In this document: piece after piece, positions 23,989 to 34,467 of the stretch
Layout: each line of letters begins with the position of its first letter
Numbering within the stretch: position 1 is the first letter of the stretch
Assembly (NCBI RefSeq): GCF_003544895.1
Contig: NZ_CP032125.1
Location: 2,680,001 to 2,744,000, forward strand
Reading direction: 5' to 3'
From: Profundibacter amoris
Lineage (GTDB): Bacteria > Pseudomonadota > Alphaproteobacteria > Rhodobacterales > Rhodobacteraceae
Length of the DNA stretch: 64,000 nt
Translations under genes and position numbers: made by a program
The notes under the pieces: model-generated
What the model was told of the DNA's origin: nothing
Databases searched by the model: none
The model's input: the letters and a program-made list of their open reading frames with translations, nothing else

Positions 23989-25695
23989 ATGTCCATGCCC
24001 ATCCTCGCCCCCATCCCCGAGCTTTATGTTTCCTATGAAAGCGCACAGAAGCTGAAGGTCGAAGCCGGCGATCTGCCGTCCTGGGATCTGACCCCGCGCC
24101 AGATTTGCGACATTGAATTGCTGATGAACGGCGGCTTCAACCCGCTAAAGGGGTTCTTGGGCCAAGAGGATTACGAAGGCGTTGTTGAAAACATGCGTCT
24201 GGCCGATGGCACCTTATGGCCCATGCCGATCACGCTGGATGTGGACGAAAAGTTCGCCGAAGGGATCAAGGAAGGGCAGGACATTGCCCTGCGCGACGCC
24301 GAAGGTGTTATTCTGGCGATCATGTCGGTAACCGACAAATGGCAGCCCAACAAATCGAATGAGGCCGAAAAAGTATTCGGCGCCGATGATCTGGCCCACC
24401 CTGCCGTGAATTACCTGCACAACACCGCCGGTAAAATATATCTGGGCGGCCCCGTCACCGGCATCCAGCCCCCCGTGCATTACGATTTCAAGGCCCGCCG
24501 CGACACCCCGAACGAATTGCGCGCCTATTTCCGCAAGCTGGGCTGGCGCAAGGTGGTGGCGTTTCAAACAAGGAACCCGCTGCACCGCGCCCATCAGGAA
24601 CTGACCTTCCGCGCCGCCCGCGAGGCACAGGCCAATCTGCTGATCCATCCGATCGTCGGCATGACCAAACCGGGCGACATCGACCATTTCACCCGCGTGC
24701 GCTGTTACGAGGCGGTGCTGGATCAATACCAGCAATCCACCACCACAATGAGCCTGCTGAACCTTGCCATGCGCATGGCCGGCCCGCGCGAGGCCGTGTG
24801 GCACGGTTTGATCCGCAAAAACCACGGCTGCACCCATTTTATCGTTGGTCGCGATCACGCCGGCCCCGGCAAGAATTCCGCTGGGCAGGATTTCTACGGC
24901 CCCTATGACGCGCAGGAATTGTTCCGCCAGAATCAGGACGAAATGGGCATCGAAATGGTGCCGTTCAAACATATGGTCTATGTGCAGGAACGCGCCCAAT
25001 ATGAGCCGGCTGACGAGATCAAGGATGATGTCACCATCCTGAACATTTCCGGCACCGAACTGCGCCGCCGCCTGTCCGAAGGTCTGGAAATTCCGGAATG
25101 GTTTTCCTTTCCGGCGGTGGTCGAGGAACTGCGCAAAACCAAGCCCGCCCGCCACAAACAGGGCTTTACCGTGTTTTTCACCGGCTTTTCCGGTTCCGGC
25201 AAATCCACCATCGCCAACGCGCTGATGGTGAAACTGATGGAAATGGGCGGCCGCCCCGTCACATTGCTGGATGGCGATGTTGTGCGCAAAAACCTGTCGT
25301 CCGAACTTGGTTTTTCCAAGGAACACCGCGACCTGAACATCCGCCGCATCGGCTATGTCGCCTCTGAAATCACCAAGAACGGCGGCATCGCCATCTGCGC
25401 CCCGATCGCCCCCTACACCGCAACCCGCCGTGCGGTGCGTGAGGACGTCGAGCAATTCGGCGCCTTTATCGAGATTCATGTTTCTACCAGCATCGAAGAA
25501 TGCGAACGCCGCGACCGCAAGGGTTTGTACAAACTGGCCCGCGAAGGCAAGATCAAGGAATTTACCGGTATTTCCGACCCCTACGAAGTGCCGGAAAACC
25601 CCGAATTGCGGGTTGAAACCGAAAACGTCGAGGTCTATAATTGCGCCCATCAGGTGCTGCTGAAACTCGAAAGCATGGGGCTGATCAAAAGCTGA
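23989..25695 (+). CDS. Bifunctional sulfate adenylyltransferase / adenylylsulfate kinase
   Basis: A 568-residue fusion. The N-terminal part (about 1-385) is the single-chain ATP sulfurylase, with QTRNPLHRAHQEL (about 194-206) and GRDHAGPG. The C-terminal part (about 390-568) is APS kinase, with P-loop GFSGSGKST (about 399-407), LDGDVVRKNLSSELGFSKEHR and ICAPIAPY. Together they turn sulfate and two ATP into PAPS for sulfate assimilation. This sat-cysC order is common in Rhodobacteraceae. No cysH or cysND is nearby. Confidence 0.95.
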   Translation: MSMPILAPIPELYVSYESAQKLKVEAGDLPSWDLTPRQICDIELLMNGGFNPLKGFLGQEDYEGVVENMRLADGTLWPMPITLDVDEKFAEGIKEGQDIALRDAEGVILAIMSVTDKWQPNKSNEAEKVFGADDLAHPAVNYLHNTAGKIYLGGPVTGIQPPVHYDFKARRDTPNELRAYFRKLGWRKVVAFQTRNPLHRAHQELTFRAAREAQANLLIHPIVGMTKPGDIDHFTRVRCYEAVLDQYQQSTTTMSLLNLAMRMAGPREAVWHGLIRKNHGCTHFIVGRDHAGPGKNSAGQDFYGPYDAQELFRQNQDEMGIEMVPFKHMVYVQERAQYEPADEIKDDVTILNISGTELRRRLSEGLEIPEWFSFPAVVEELRKTKPARHKQGFTVFFTGFSGSGKSTIANALMVKLMEMGGRPVTLLDGDVVRKNLSSELGFSKEHRDLNIRRIGYVASEITKNGGIAICAPIAPYTATRRAVREDVEQFGAFIEIHVSTSIEECERRDRKGLYKLAREGKIKEFTGISDPYEVPENPELRVETENVEVYNCAHQVLLKLESMGLIKS

Positions 25696-25731
25696 TCGCG
25701 CGCCGATATTTTCCCTGCAACACTGCGTAAC

Positions 25732-25756
25732 GTCACCGGGGCAATGCTCTGGTGAC
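25732..25756 (+). terminator. Hairpin between the sat/cysC fusion and glpD
   Basis: An 11-bp stem with two G-U pairs (25732-25742 with 25746-25756) and a 3-base loop. It lacks a T-run, so termination efficiency is doubtful. Confidence 0.4.
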
Positions 25757-25817
25757 ACCCGCAATCCTGTGCTAGTCATTCCTTCTGTAACCGCCCGCAA
25801 ATGGTCAGGAAATCCGG

Positions 25818-27398
25818 ATGAAAACGCCCGACACCACCCCGCAAACAACGCCCTATGACCTGTTCATCATCGGCGGCGGCATCAACGGTTGCGGCATTGC
25901 CCGCGATGCAGCCGGACGCGGGATGTCAGTGGCCCTGGCGGAAATGAACGATCTGGCGTCGGCCACCTCTTCGGCCTCGACCAAACTGTTTCACGGCGGC
26001 TTGCGCTATCTTGAATATTTCGAATTCCGGCTGGTGCGCGAAGCCCTGAAAGAACGCGAAACCCTGCTGCGGGCCATGCCGCATATCTCGTGGCCGATGC
26101 GTTTCGTGCTGCCCTATCACAAGGACATGCGCTTCGAAAACGACACGCCCACCTCAAAACTGCTATCCTTTGTGATGCCGTGGATGAAGGGCCGCCGCCC
26201 GGCGTGGCTGATCCGGTTGGGGCTGTTCATGTATGACCATATGGGCCATCGCAAAATCCTGCCCGGCACCCGCACGCTGGACCTGACCATTGACCCGGCA
26301 GGCGCGCCGCTGAACCCGAAATTCCGCAAGGCTTACGAATACTCCGATTGCTGGGTCGAGGATTCCCGCCTTGTCACCCTGAACGCTGTCGATGCCGCCA
26401 ACCGCGGCGCGCAGATCATGACCCGCGCCAAGGTGATCAAGGCCGAGCGGGTGAATGATCTGTGGCAGATCACCACCGAAAACACCCGAACCGGCGAAAC
26501 CGAAATCCACAGCGCCCGCGCCCTGATCAACGCCGGTGGGCCGTGGGTCAAGGACCTGCTGACCGGCCCGCTAAACCTCCAAACCCGCCAAAGCATCCGC
26601 CTTGTGCGCGGCAGCCATATCATTGTGCCACGCCTGTTTGACCATGATCGCGCCTATTTCTTTCAGGGCACGGACGGGCGCATCATATTCGCCATCCCTT
26701 ATGAAACCGATTTCACCCTGATTGGCACCACGGACGCACCGCATAATCATGCCGACGATCCTGCCGTTTGCACCCCACAGGAGCAGGAATACCTCTGCGC
26801 CTTTGCCTCGAACTATTTCAAACAGCCCGTGACAACCGATCAAATCGTCTGGACCTATTCCGGCGTGCGCCCGCTTTATGACGATGGTGCCTCCTCGGCC
26901 ACCGCCGCCACACGCGATTACGTGATCACGCTGGCAGATGAATCCCCCGTGGCCCCGCTGCTGAACATCTTTGGCGGCAAGATCACCACCTACCGCAAAC
27001 TGGCCGAAACCTCGCTTGGCAAACTCGCCCCCTTCTTCCCCGACATGCCCGGAAAATGGACCGAAGGCGTCCCCCTGCCCGGCGGTGATTTTCCGGTGGA
27101 TGGCGTGGACAACCTGCTGGCCGACATCCGCAAACGCTATCCGTTTCTGGATAAAAAATGGGCCAAACGCCTGCTGCGCGCCTATGGCACGGATGTGTTT
27201 GATATGATGGGCGATGCCTCCTCGCCAAACAGCCTTGGCCAGCACTTTGGCTGGAACCTCTATGCCCGCGAGGTTGACTGGCTGCGGAATCGTGAATTCG
27301 CAATATCTGCCGATGACATCCTGTGGCGCCGCTCCAAAATCGGCTTGCGCCTGAATGAACAGGAAACCAAAACCCTGTCGGATTACCTTTCTGCCTGA
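25818..27398 (+). CDS. glpD: Glycerol-3-phosphate dehydrogenase, FAD-dependent
   Basis: A 526-residue flavoprotein that oxidises sn-glycerol-3-phosphate to dihydroxyacetone phosphate at the inner membrane, passing electrons to quinone. FAD motif FIIGGGINGCGIARDAAGRG at the N-terminus, then SSASTKLFHGGLRYLEYFEF, IRLVRGSHIIVPRL, LIGTTDAPH and FGGKITTYRKLAE. The C-terminal DAO_C extension (about 385-526) is present. No glpK or glpR nearby. Length normal. Confidence 0.95.
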   Translation: MKTPDTTPQTTPYDLFIIGGGINGCGIARDAAGRGMSVALAEMNDLASATSSASTKLFHGGLRYLEYFEFRLVREALKERETLLRAMPHISWPMRFVLPYHKDMRFENDTPTSKLLSFVMPWMKGRRPAWLIRLGLFMYDHMGHRKILPGTRTLDLTIDPAGAPLNPKFRKAYEYSDCWVEDSRLVTLNAVDAANRGAQIMTRAKVIKAERVNDLWQITTENTRTGETEIHSARALINAGGPWVKDLLTGPLNLQTRQSIRLVRGSHIIVPRLFDHDRAYFFQGTDGRIIFAIPYETDFTLIGTTDAPHNHADDPAVCTPQEQEYLCAFASNYFKQPVTTDQIVWTYSGVRPLYDDGASSATAATRDYVITLADESPVAPLLNIFGGKITTYRKLAETSLGKLAPFFPDMPGKWTEGVPLPGGDFPVDGVDNLLADIRKRYPFLDKKWAKRLLRAYGTDVFDMMGDASSPNSLGQHFGWNLYAREVDWLRNREFAISADDILWRRSKIGLRLNEQETKTLSDYLSA

Positions 27399-27501
27399 CT
27401 TCTTCTTGCCTGAAATACCTGTGCCGCAGGCAGACCCGAGGCCCCCCTGTGGGGCCGAGATATTATGCGGCCCCGCACGGGGCCTCCGCTAAACTGGAAA
27501 C

Positions 27502-27577
<76 letters not shown>

Positions 27578-27611
27578 ATACTGCGCAAAATTCACCCATC
27601 CATGAGCCGTG

Positions 27612-28160
27612 TCAAGACCACGCCAGCGCATAGTGCGCCAATTCGTCATGGCGCGCCCCCTGCGGGTGCAACGTGGATTGAAACAGCACAAAAGATGTTA
27701 CCGGAAACGCAGGCGGGCGGAACCCTTCGTGCATCGCCAGATATTCCCCCAAATGCGCCAGTTCGCGCGCATCCACCGCACGATGGAACCGCGCCAATGT
27801 GACATGCGGGTGAAACCTCTCCTTGGGGGCCGGCAAGCCCGTGCGCCGGATTGCCGACACCACCTTGCGCTGTAATTCCGCCAACGCCGGATTTTCCGCA
27901 ACCCCCGCATACAACAACGTCGGGCTGCTATTGCCAAAGGTGCCCAGCCCCGACAGTTGCACCTCGAACGCCGGTGCCTTGATCAGCGACAACTCGTCGT
28001 GCAGGGCTTCGACCTGTTCTTGCGGGTGATCCCCGGCAAAGGCCAATGTCAGATGTAATGTTTCGCGCTTTGATGGCGCACCGGCGGGCAGGCCCGCCTG
28101 CAATGCTGTCAGTTGATCCAGCAACGGGTCGGGCAAATCGAGGGCAATGAATATACGCAT
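27612..28160 (-). CDS. thpR: RNA 2',3'-cyclic phosphodiesterase (2H phosphoesterase)
   Basis: A 182-residue member of the 2H (LigT-like) family with both H-x-T-x motifs: HLTL at 36-39 and HVTL at 119-122, and the opening MRIFIALDLP. It opens 2',3'-cyclic phosphate ends of RNA to 2'-phosphates. It lies 34 bases downstream of the tRNA-Ala gene on the same strand only in the sense of position: the tRNA is beyond its stop codon. The gene is 33 bases from the end of gcvP. Confidence 0.9.
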   Translation of the reverse strand: MRIFIALDLPDPLLDQLTALQAGLPAGAPSKRETLHLTLAFAGDHPQEQVEALHDELSLIKAPAFEVQLSGLGTFGNSSPTLLYAGVAENPALAELQRKVVSAIRRTGLPAPKERFHPHVTLARFHRAVDARELAHLGEYLAMHEGFRPPAFPVTSFVLFQSTLHPQGARHDELAHYALAWS

Positions 28161-28193
28161 TGCCCCCGCTATAGATCGTTTCGGATCGCCTGC

Positions 28194-31034
28194 CTAGCCC
28201 TCGTCGCTATAGCTGTCCAGCGGCGGGCAGGTGCAGACCAGATGGCGGTCGCCATAGACGTTGTCGACCCGCCCGACCGGCGGCCAGTATTTGTCAACGC
28301 GGAAAGACCCCGGCGGAAAACAGCCCTGTTCGCGGCTATAGGACCGGTCCCAATCCGCCACCAGATCGTTCACCGTGTGCGGCGCGTGTTTCAGCGGGTT
28401 GTTCTCGGCGTCCATCTCGCCGCGCTCGATTGCCGCGATCTCCTCGCGGATCGACAGCATCGCCTTGACGAACCGGTCCAGTTCGGCCTTGGTTTCGCTT
28501 TCGGTCGGCTCTACCATCAGGGTGCCCGCCACCGGCCAGCTCATTGTCGGGGCATGGAAACCGGAATCAATCAGCCGTTTGGCAATGTCGTCCACTGTGA
28601 TATGGGCGCTTTCGTCAAACGGGCGGGTGTCCAGAATACATTCATGCGCCACGCGCCCGCCCTTACCCTTGAACAGCACGTCAAACGCGCCTTCCAGACG
28701 TTTGGCGATGTAATTGGCGTTCAGGATCGCAACCTTGGTCGCTTGCGTCAGGCCGGCACCTCCCATCATCATCACATAGGCCCAGCTGATCACCAGAACC
28801 GAGGCCGAACCGAAATCCGCCCCCGAAACAGCCCCTTCGCCGCCCACCGGATGGCCGGGCAGATACGGGGACAGATGTGCCTTGACGCCGATCGGACCCA
28901 TGCCGGGGCCGCCGCCGCCATGCGGGATGGCAAATGTCTTGTGCAGGTTCAGGTGGCTGACATCGCCGCCCACATCGCCCGGTTTGGCCAGACCCACCAT
29001 CGCATTCAGATTCGCCCCGTCGATATAGACCTGCCCGCCGAATTCATGGGTGATGTCGCAAATCTCGCGCACGGTTTCCTCGAACACGCCATGGGTGGAG
29101 GGGTATGTGATCATACAGGCGGCCAGATTTTCACCCGCCGCTTCGGCCTTGGCGCGGAAATCCTCAACGTCGATATCGCCGTTTTCAGCCGATTTCACCA
29201 CCACCACCTTCATCCCCGCCATATGCGCACTGGCTGGATTGGTGCCATGGGCCGAGACCGGAATCAGACAGATATTGCGGTGCTCTTCGCCATTGGCGCG
29301 GTGATAACCGTTGATGGTCAGCAGGCCGGCATATTCGCCCTGCGCACCGGAATTGGGCTGCATCGACATCGCGTCATAGCCGGTGATCAGGCACAGCTTG
29401 TCCGACAGATCCTCAACCAGTTCGGTATAGCCCGCCACCTGATCGGCCGGCGCCAGTGGATGGATATTGGCAAATTCCGGCCATGACAGCGGCATCATTT
29501 CCGCCGCCGCATTCAGTTTCATCGTGCAGGACCCCAGCGGGATCATCGCCCGGTCCAGCGCCAGATCACGGTCCGCCAAACGGCGCATATAGCGCATCAT
29601 TTCGGTTTCGGCGCGGTTCATGTGGAACACGGGGTGGGTCAGGTAATCCGAGGTCCGCAACAGGTTTTCAGGTATGCGGTATTCCGGCGACAGGTCCTCG
29701 TCCGTGCGTTCAATGCCAAAGGCACGCCACAGCCGTTTCAACGTATCCGAACGGGTGGTTTCATCCAGCGAAATCCCCAATTTCGTCTTGCCGATTTTGC
29801 GCAGGTTGATCCGCTGATCCGCTGCCGCCTTGAAAATCGCCCCTTGCAGCGGGCCGACCTCGATGGTGATGGTGTCAAAGAAATTCGCAGGCTCGATCAC
29901 AAAGCCCGCATCCTCGAGCCCGCGCACCAGACGCACGGTTTTGCGATGGATCCGCTGGGCAATCGCCCGCAAACCCTTTGGTCCGTGGAACACCGCATAA
30001 AGCGACGCCATAACGGCCAGCAAAGCCTGCGCGGTGCAGACGTTCGAGGTGGCCTTTTCGCGCCGGATATGTTGTTCGCGGGTTTGTAGCGACAGACGGT
30101 AGGCAGGTTTGCCGTGGCTGTCGATAGACACGCCGATAATCCGGCCCGGCATCGCGCGCTTCATCTTGTCCCTGCAGGCCATATAGGCGGCGTGCGGGCC
30201 ACCATAGCCCAAGGGAATCCCGAACCGCTGGGTTGATCCCACAGCAATATCGGCCCCCATCGCGCCGGGTTCCTTAAGCAGGGTCAGGGCCATCGGGTCG
30301 GCAATGACGATGCCAATCGCCTTGGCTTCGTGCAGTGCCTCCATTTCGGCGGTGAAATCGCGCAGATGGCCATAGGTGCCGGGATACTGGAACACCGCGC
30401 CAAATACCTGCGAGGCATCCAGATCGTCAGGATTGCCCACAATCACCTCGATATCCAGTGGTTCGGCGCGGGTTTTGATCACCGCGATGTTTTGCGGATG
30501 GCAGTTTTCATCGACGAAAAACGCCTTGGCCTTTGATTTGGCCACCCGCTGCGCCATGGTCATGGCTTCGGCCGCGGCCGTGGATTCGTCCAGCAGGGAC
30601 GCATTGGCAACCTCAAGGCCGGTCAGATCGGACACCATGGTCTGGAAGTTCAGCAATGCCTCTAGCCGCCCCTGCGAAATTTCCGGCTGATAGGGGGTAT
30701 AGGCGGTATACCACGCCGGATTTTCCAGAATATTGCGCTGGATCGCCGGCGGGGTGATCGCGCCGTAATATCCCTGACCGATCATCGTGGTGAACACTTT
30801 GTTTTTCTTGGCGACCTGCCGCGCATACCACAGCCATTCGCGCTCGGATTTGGGTTTACCGAATTCCAGCGGCTCTTTGGTGCGGATGGATGCCGGCACG
30901 GTCTGGTCGATCAGCTCGTCCAGCGTCTCGACCCCCAGCACCTGCAACATTTCGGCCATTTCCTCGGGCGAGGGGCCAATGTGGCGGCGGTTGGCAAAAT
31001 CATAGGGCAGGTAATCGGTGGGGGTGAAAGGCAT
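28194..31034 (-). CDS. gcvP: Glycine dehydrogenase (decarboxylating), P-protein
   Basis: A 946-residue PLP enzyme of the glycine cleavage system, full-length homodimeric form. It decarboxylates glycine and passes aminomethyl to the lipoyl arm of GcvH. Seen: [12 protein letters not shown]-like start ([18 protein letters not shown]), MIGQGYYG, and the PLP lysine in [19 protein letters not shown]. The start at 31034 ([13 protein letters not shown]) follows GGAG; a frame nine codons longer is unlikely. Last gene of gcvT-gcvH-gcvP. Confidence 0.97.
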   Translation of the reverse strand: MPFTPTDYLPYDFANRRHIGPSPEEMAEMLQVLGVETLDELIDQTVPASIRTKEPLEFGKPKSEREWLWYARQVAKKNKVFTTMIGQGYYGAITPPAIQRNILENPAWYTAYTPYQPEISQGRLEALLNFQTMVSDLTGLEVANASLLDESTAAAEAMTMAQRVAKSKAKAFFVDENCHPQNIAVIKTRAEPLDIEVIVGNPDDLDASQVFGAVFQYPGTYGHLRDFTAEMEALHEAKAIGIVIADPMALTLLKEPGAMGADIAVGSTQRFGIPLGYGGPHAAYMACRDKMKRAMPGRIIGVSIDSHGKPAYRLSLQTREQHIRREKATSNVCTAQALLAVMASLYAVFHGPKGLRAIAQRIHRKTVRLVRGLEDAGFVIEPANFFDTITIEVGPLQGAIFKAAADQRINLRKIGKTKLGISLDETTRSDTLKRLWRAFGIERTDEDLSPEYRIPENLLRTSDYLTHPVFHMNRAETEMMRYMRRLADRDLALDRAMIPLGSCTMKLNAAAEMMPLSWPEFANIHPLAPADQVAGYTELVEDLSDKLCLITGYDAMSMQPNSGAQGEYAGLLTINGYHRANGEEHRNICLIPVSAHGTNPASAHMAGMKVVVVKSAENGDIDVEDFRAKAEAAGENLAACMITYPSTHGVFEETVREICDITHEFGGQVYIDGANLNAMVGLAKPGDVGGDVSHLNLHKTFAIPHGGGGPGMGPIGVKAHLSPYLPGHPVGGEGAVSGADFGSASVLVISWAYVMMMGGAGLTQATKVAILNANYIAKRLEGAFDVLFKGKGGRVAHECILDTRPFDESAHITVDDIAKRLIDSGFHAPTMSWPVAGTLMVEPTESETKAELDRFVKAMLSIREEIAAIERGEMDAENNPLKHAPHTVNDLVADWDRSYSREQGCFPPGSFRVDKYWPPVGRVDNVYGDRHLVCTCPPLDSYSDEG

Positions 31035-31136
31035 GGGTGTTCTCCAATAGCAAACAGGCATTCATCGCCCCTGACGGGCGCTCTTCATTCAGCGAAGAAA
31101 CCCGGTCAGGGTTGATGAGCGTCGGGTTCAGCGTGA

Positions 31137-31496
31137 TCAGCCGATAAAGGCCTTGTAGGCCGCTTCGTCCATCATATCGTCCAGTTGTGACAGATCGGCG
31201 GCTTTCATCTTGAAAAACCACGCATCCCCCTGTGGATCCTCGTTCACCTTGCCGGGATCGTCTACAAGGGCTTCGTTCACCTCGACAATCTCGCCGTCGA
31301 TCGGGGCCAGAATATCCGACGCGGCCTTGACCGATTCAATCACCACGACCTCGTCGTCCTTGACCACTTCGGTTTCGGTATCGGGCAGCTCGACAAACAC
31401 CACATCGCCCAGCTGTTCGGCGGCGTGTTCGGTGATGCCTACGACCACAACGTCGCCTTCAACGCGCAGCCATTCGTGTTCTTCGGTAAATTTCAT
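31137..31496 (-). CDS. gcvH: Glycine cleavage system H protein
   Basis: A 119-residue lipoyl carrier protein shuttling aminomethyl between GcvP and GcvT and the dihydrolipoamide to the L-protein. The lipoylated lysine is K57 in [14 protein letters not shown]. Length and acidity are typical. It lies 18 bases after gcvT and about 100 bases before gcvP. Confidence 0.97.
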   Translation of the reverse strand: MKFTEEHEWLRVEGDVVVVGITEHAAEQLGDVVFVELPDTETEVVKDDEVVVIESVKAASDILAPIDGEIVEVNEALVDDPGKVNEDPQGDAWFFKMKAADLSQLDDMMDEAAYKAFIG

Positions 31497-31514
31497 TGCT
31501 ATTTCTCCTGTTGA

Positions 31515-32642
31515 TTAGCGTTTGTAGGTCGAGGGGCGGAACGGCATATCCGCAATGGTGGCGGGCAGGCGCTTGCCCCGCACCTCGGCGAAAATACGGG
31601 TGCCGGTTTCGGCAAATTCTGTGGCCACATAGCCCATCGACATGGGCCGTGCGATGGTCGGGCCAAAGGCACCGGATGTGACCTCGCCCATCGGCTCGCT
31701 CGCATCCTCGCTGGCGAACAGCAGGGTATGCGCGCGCATCGGGGCGCGGCCTTCGGGCAGGATGCCGACACGGCGGCGGGTGGTGCCGTTTTCCAGTTCG
31801 TTCAGGATACGGTCCGCACCCGGAAAGCCCCCTTCGCGCGCGCCGCCTTTGCGGCGCACCTTTTGCATGGCCCATTCCAGTGCAGCCTCGACAGGTGACG
31901 TTGTTTCGTCGATGTCGTTTCCATAAAGGCAAAGCCCCGCTTCCAGCCGCAGACTGTCGCGCGCACCAAGGCCGATCGGCTCGACCCCTTCCGCCGCCAG
32001 CAGGGCGCGGGCAAAGGCGACAGCCCTATCATCGACCACGGAAATCTCGAGCCCGTCCTCGCCGGTATAACCCGAACGCGACACCCACAGGTCGCCGAAT
32101 TCGGACGGCACCATCGCCACATCCATGAATTTCATATCGGCCACGGGGGCAATACCGTTCAATGCGGCCTCGGCCAGCGGCCCTTGCAATGCCAACAGGG
32201 CGCGGTCGCCGATCACCTCGATGTCGCAACTGTCCGACAGGTTGGCCCGCATATGCGCGATGTCGGCCTCCTTGCAGGCCGCGTTCACCACAACGAACAG
32301 GTGATCGCCCCGGTTGGCGACCATCAGGTCATCCATGATCCCGCCCGCGTCATTGGTGAACATCGCATAACGCTGCCGCCCCTCTTTCAGCGCCAGCAGC
32401 GACACCGGCACAAGGGTTTCGAACGCCAGTGCGGCATCGGCCACATCGCCGGATTTGGGCCGCACCAGCACCTGCCCCATATGGCTGACGTCGAACAGGC
32501 CGGCGTTTTCGCGGGTGTGGATGTGTTCCTTCATCACGCCCGCCGGATATTGCACGGGCATTTCATAGCCCGCAAAGGGCACCATTTTCGCGCCCAGTTC
32601 CAGATGCAGATCATAAAGACCGGTTCGTTTCAGATCAGACAT
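31515..32642 (-). CDS. gcvT: Aminomethyltransferase, T-protein
   Basis: A 375-residue folate-dependent enzyme that releases ammonia and makes methylene-tetrahydrofolate. Family motifs: MVPFAGYEMPVQYPAGVMKEH near residues 20-40, GLFDVSHMGQ, and GLEISVV then RDSLRLEAGLCLYGNDID. The start MSDLKRTGLYDLH at 32642 was chosen because homologues begin here and because the frame further upstream runs into the riboswitch. First gene of the operon, directly under the glycine riboswitch. Confidence 0.96.
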   Translation of the reverse strand: MSDLKRTGLYDLHLELGAKMVPFAGYEMPVQYPAGVMKEHIHTRENAGLFDVSHMGQVLVRPKSGDVADAALAFETLVPVSLLALKEGRQRYAMFTNDAGGIMDDLMVANRGDHLFVVVNAACKEADIAHMRANLSDSCDIEVIGDRALLALQGPLAEAALNGIAPVADMKFMDVAMVPSEFGDLWVSRSGYTGEDGLEISVVDDRAVAFARALLAAEGVEPIGLGARDSLRLEAGLCLYGNDIDETTSPVEAALEWAMQKVRRKGGAREGGFPGADRILNELENGTTRRRVGILPEGRAPMRAHTLLFASEDASEPMGEVTSGAFGPTIARPMSMGYVATEFAETGTRIFAEVRGKRLPATIADMPFRPSTYKR

Positions 32643-32721
32643 GCGTCGCCCCCAATATATCGCCAACCGGATGGTAAATTCGTCCGGCATCAATTCAGGC
32701 GGACCAATGGCCGCCGGTTGA

Positions 32722-32884
32722 TGCCCCCTCTGTCCCTTGCGCCTGAGATCGCTATCCCTTCGGCGGGCACCATTTGGTGCCACTCTCCAGAGTCTTCACT
32801 GCCAATCGTCGGTCCATGGGGCCTGAGAGTTTAGCGGGGCGCATGCTCCTTCGGCACTGGCGGTATTTGCCAGATTCTCCCGAC
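32722..32884 (-). ncRNA. Tandem glycine riboswitch
   Basis: On the minus strand, two aptamers follow one another upstream of gcvT. The first has GGGAGA (near 32881), GCCGAAGGAGCA and AAACTCTCAGG; the second has CTGGAGAG (near 32786), GCCGAAGGGATAGC and ATCTCAGGC, ending with GGGACAGAGGGG near 32724. These are the conserved core sequences of both glycine aptamers. Glycine binding normally turns on expression of the cleavage operon; the expression platform lies in the 80 bases before the gcvT start. Confidence 0.95.
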
Positions 32885-32965
32885 GTTGACGGGGGCACGT
32901 TAGACCAGCATTCGCCCCATCGCAAGGGGTTGTATTCGGGAGTATACAAATGCAAAACATTCCCC

Positions 32966-33520
32966 ATGATAGACCCTTTTTTCTTTGGCTACGGCTCGCT
33001 GGTGAACCGGAAAACGCATGATTATGAACAGGCCCATCCGGCACAGATTACCGGCTGGCGGCGGGCGTGGCGGCGCAGCCCCCTGCGCGATCTGTGTTAC
33101 CTGACGGCGGTGCCGGATGCGGATTGCACCATCGACGGGCTAATTGCCGCAGTCCCTAATAGTGACTGGCAGGCGCTGGACATCCGCGAACGCGCCTATT
33201 TGCGGCAGGACGCCACCCGTCAGGTGCGCCACGAGGTAAACCACGACCCCGAGGTGGCGATTTACGCTATCGCACCTGACGCCCACCACCCCCCGACCCC
33301 CGAAAATCCGATTCTGCTGTCCTATCTGGATGTCGTCGTTCAGGGCTATCTGACCGAATTCGGGGAAGAAGGCGTTGCACGGTTTTTCGACACCACCGAC
33401 GGCTGGCATGCGCCGGTTCTGAATGACCGTGCCAAACCGGTCTATCCAAGGGCCCAAAGCCTGAGCAATGCCGAAACGACCTTGGTGGATGCCTGGCTAA
33501 CCCGTTACACGCAAACATAA
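32966..33520 (+). CDS. Gamma-glutamylcyclotransferase-fold (AIG2/GGCT-like) protein
   Basis: A 184-residue protein beginning MIDPFFFGYGSLVNRKTHDY; the FGYGSL loop is the substrate-binding motif of the gamma-glutamylcyclotransferase fold. A likely catalytic glutamate is in DIRERAYLRQDATRQ, where family members have an acidic residue. Substrate unknown. Divergent from the gcv operon; the region between holds the riboswitch. Start chosen at ATG 32966, directly before the conserved motif, without a strong SD. Confidence 0.75.
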   Translation: MIDPFFFGYGSLVNRKTHDYEQAHPAQITGWRRAWRRSPLRDLCYLTAVPDADCTIDGLIAAVPNSDWQALDIRERAYLRQDATRQVRHEVNHDPEVAIYAIAPDAHHPPTPENPILLSYLDVVVQGYLTEFGEEGVARFFDTTDGWHAPVLNDRAKPVYPRAQSLSNAETTLVDAWLTRYTQT

Positions 33521-33558
33521 AAGGGGCGCGCCGGAAAAAACCGGACGCGCCCCCTTTT
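33519..33558. terminator. Bidirectional intrinsic terminator
   Basis: A long stem (AAAAGGGGCGCG-CCGG with CCGG-CGCGCCCCCTTTT, one bulge) and an A6 loop between two convergent genes. A-run on the left and T-run on the right let it act on both strands. Confidence 0.85.
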
Positions 33559-33576
33559 GCTCACCGTTGCTTGACC

Positions 33577-34467
33577 CTAGTTGCCTGCGGCCTCGTTATG
33601 GGATTTCCCCAGACCGTCAAACAACCCGCTCAGCTTGTCAAAGAAACCCTTGCCGAAACCGCCGTCACCGGTGGCCTTGCGGATTTCCTTCATTTCGTCC
33701 TTCAGCGGCTCGAAGGCATCCTTTCCACCGTATTGCAGGGCCTCGCCCTTGGCGATTTCCAGATCAAGCGCATCCAGCAGACCCGCAAGGGTTTTGTTTT
33801 CCTCGTCGCTGCGATCTTCCTTTTCGCTCAGCGCCTTGGCATGGTCGATCAGAACAGCGGCGCGCAACAGCGGCAGCGGGCTGACCACTTCTTCGACAAC
33901 CAATGTGCCCAGACCCTGCGCCAGAACAGCCTTGGCGTCATCCACCTTGCCGTCCTTGACCAGTGCCGCCGCCGATTTCAGCGCCAGCGGATAGGTTGCC
34001 AGCGGGATGCTGGTGGTGCGCACCACCACTTCACTGGCCAGATTATTGATGATCGGGCGGGCCAGTTGCAACTGGTCGTCCTTCATCAGGCGCAATGCCT
34101 CTTTGCGCGCCTTGGTGATCACCGCCGGGCTGGCAGTAATATCCACCACGGTCGAGCTGACATCCACAGGCGCAAGCGCCAGTTCGGGATGCTGTGTCAG
34201 CACCACTTCCAGCTTGCCGATGGCCCGTTCCAGCGCGGCGGCAGCTTCGTCGTTTTTGCCGTCTTCCAGTGCTTTCAGGGCATTGCCGGTTTCGGTCAGG
34301 GCCGCGACGGCCTCGTCAATCGCGGGGCTTGCCTGTTCGCGGGCCTGCGTTTCGGCAGCCGCGTTTTCGGTCGCTTTGGCATCATTGTCCGTATCCTGTG
34401 CAGCCAGCGGGGTTGCCGCCAGGGATGCCAGCGCCAGTGCCATTACATTATTTTTCCAGTTCAACAT
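33577..34467 (-). CDS. YfdX family protein
   Basis: A 296-residue exported protein: signal peptide 1-23 (ending PLAAQD), an acidic alanine/glutamate-rich linker, then a YfdX domain (about 45-245) with AIDEAVAALTETGNALKALEDGK, HPELALAPVDVSSTVVDI and PIINNLASEVVVRTTSIPLATYP. The glycine/phenylalanine-rich C-terminus follows. YfdX proteins are periplasmic, acid- or stress-linked in enterobacteria; role here unknown. Single gene with its own terminator. Confidence 0.8.
   Translation of the reverse strand: MLNWKNNVMALALASLAATPLAAQDTDNDAKATENAAAETQAREQASPAIDEAVAALTETGNALKALEDGKNDEAAAALERAIGKLEVVLTQHPELALAPVDVSSTVVDITASPAVITKARKEALRLMKDDQLQLARPIINNLASEVVVRTTSIPLATYPLALKSAAALVKDGKVDDAKAVLAQGLGTLVVEEVVSPLPLLRAAVLIDHAKALSEKEDRSDEENKTLAGLLDALDLEIAKGEALQYGGKDAFEPLKDEMKEIRKATGDGGFGKGFFDKLSGLFDGLGKSHNEAAGN

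Noticed and set aside
24214-25848. A long open frame on the minus strand opposite the sat/cysC fusion and, similarly, opposite the TAXI binding protein (11006-11986), the PPDK-like gene (40812-42410) and the pseudoprotease (60775-62532).
   Set aside because: Long antisense frames are a by-product of high-GC third positions; the forward frames carry clear family motifs, the antisense ones carry none and have no SD.
32643-32783. A 47-codon extension of gcvT.
   Set aside because: It would translate the riboswitch; the ATG at 32642 fits all known T-proteins.
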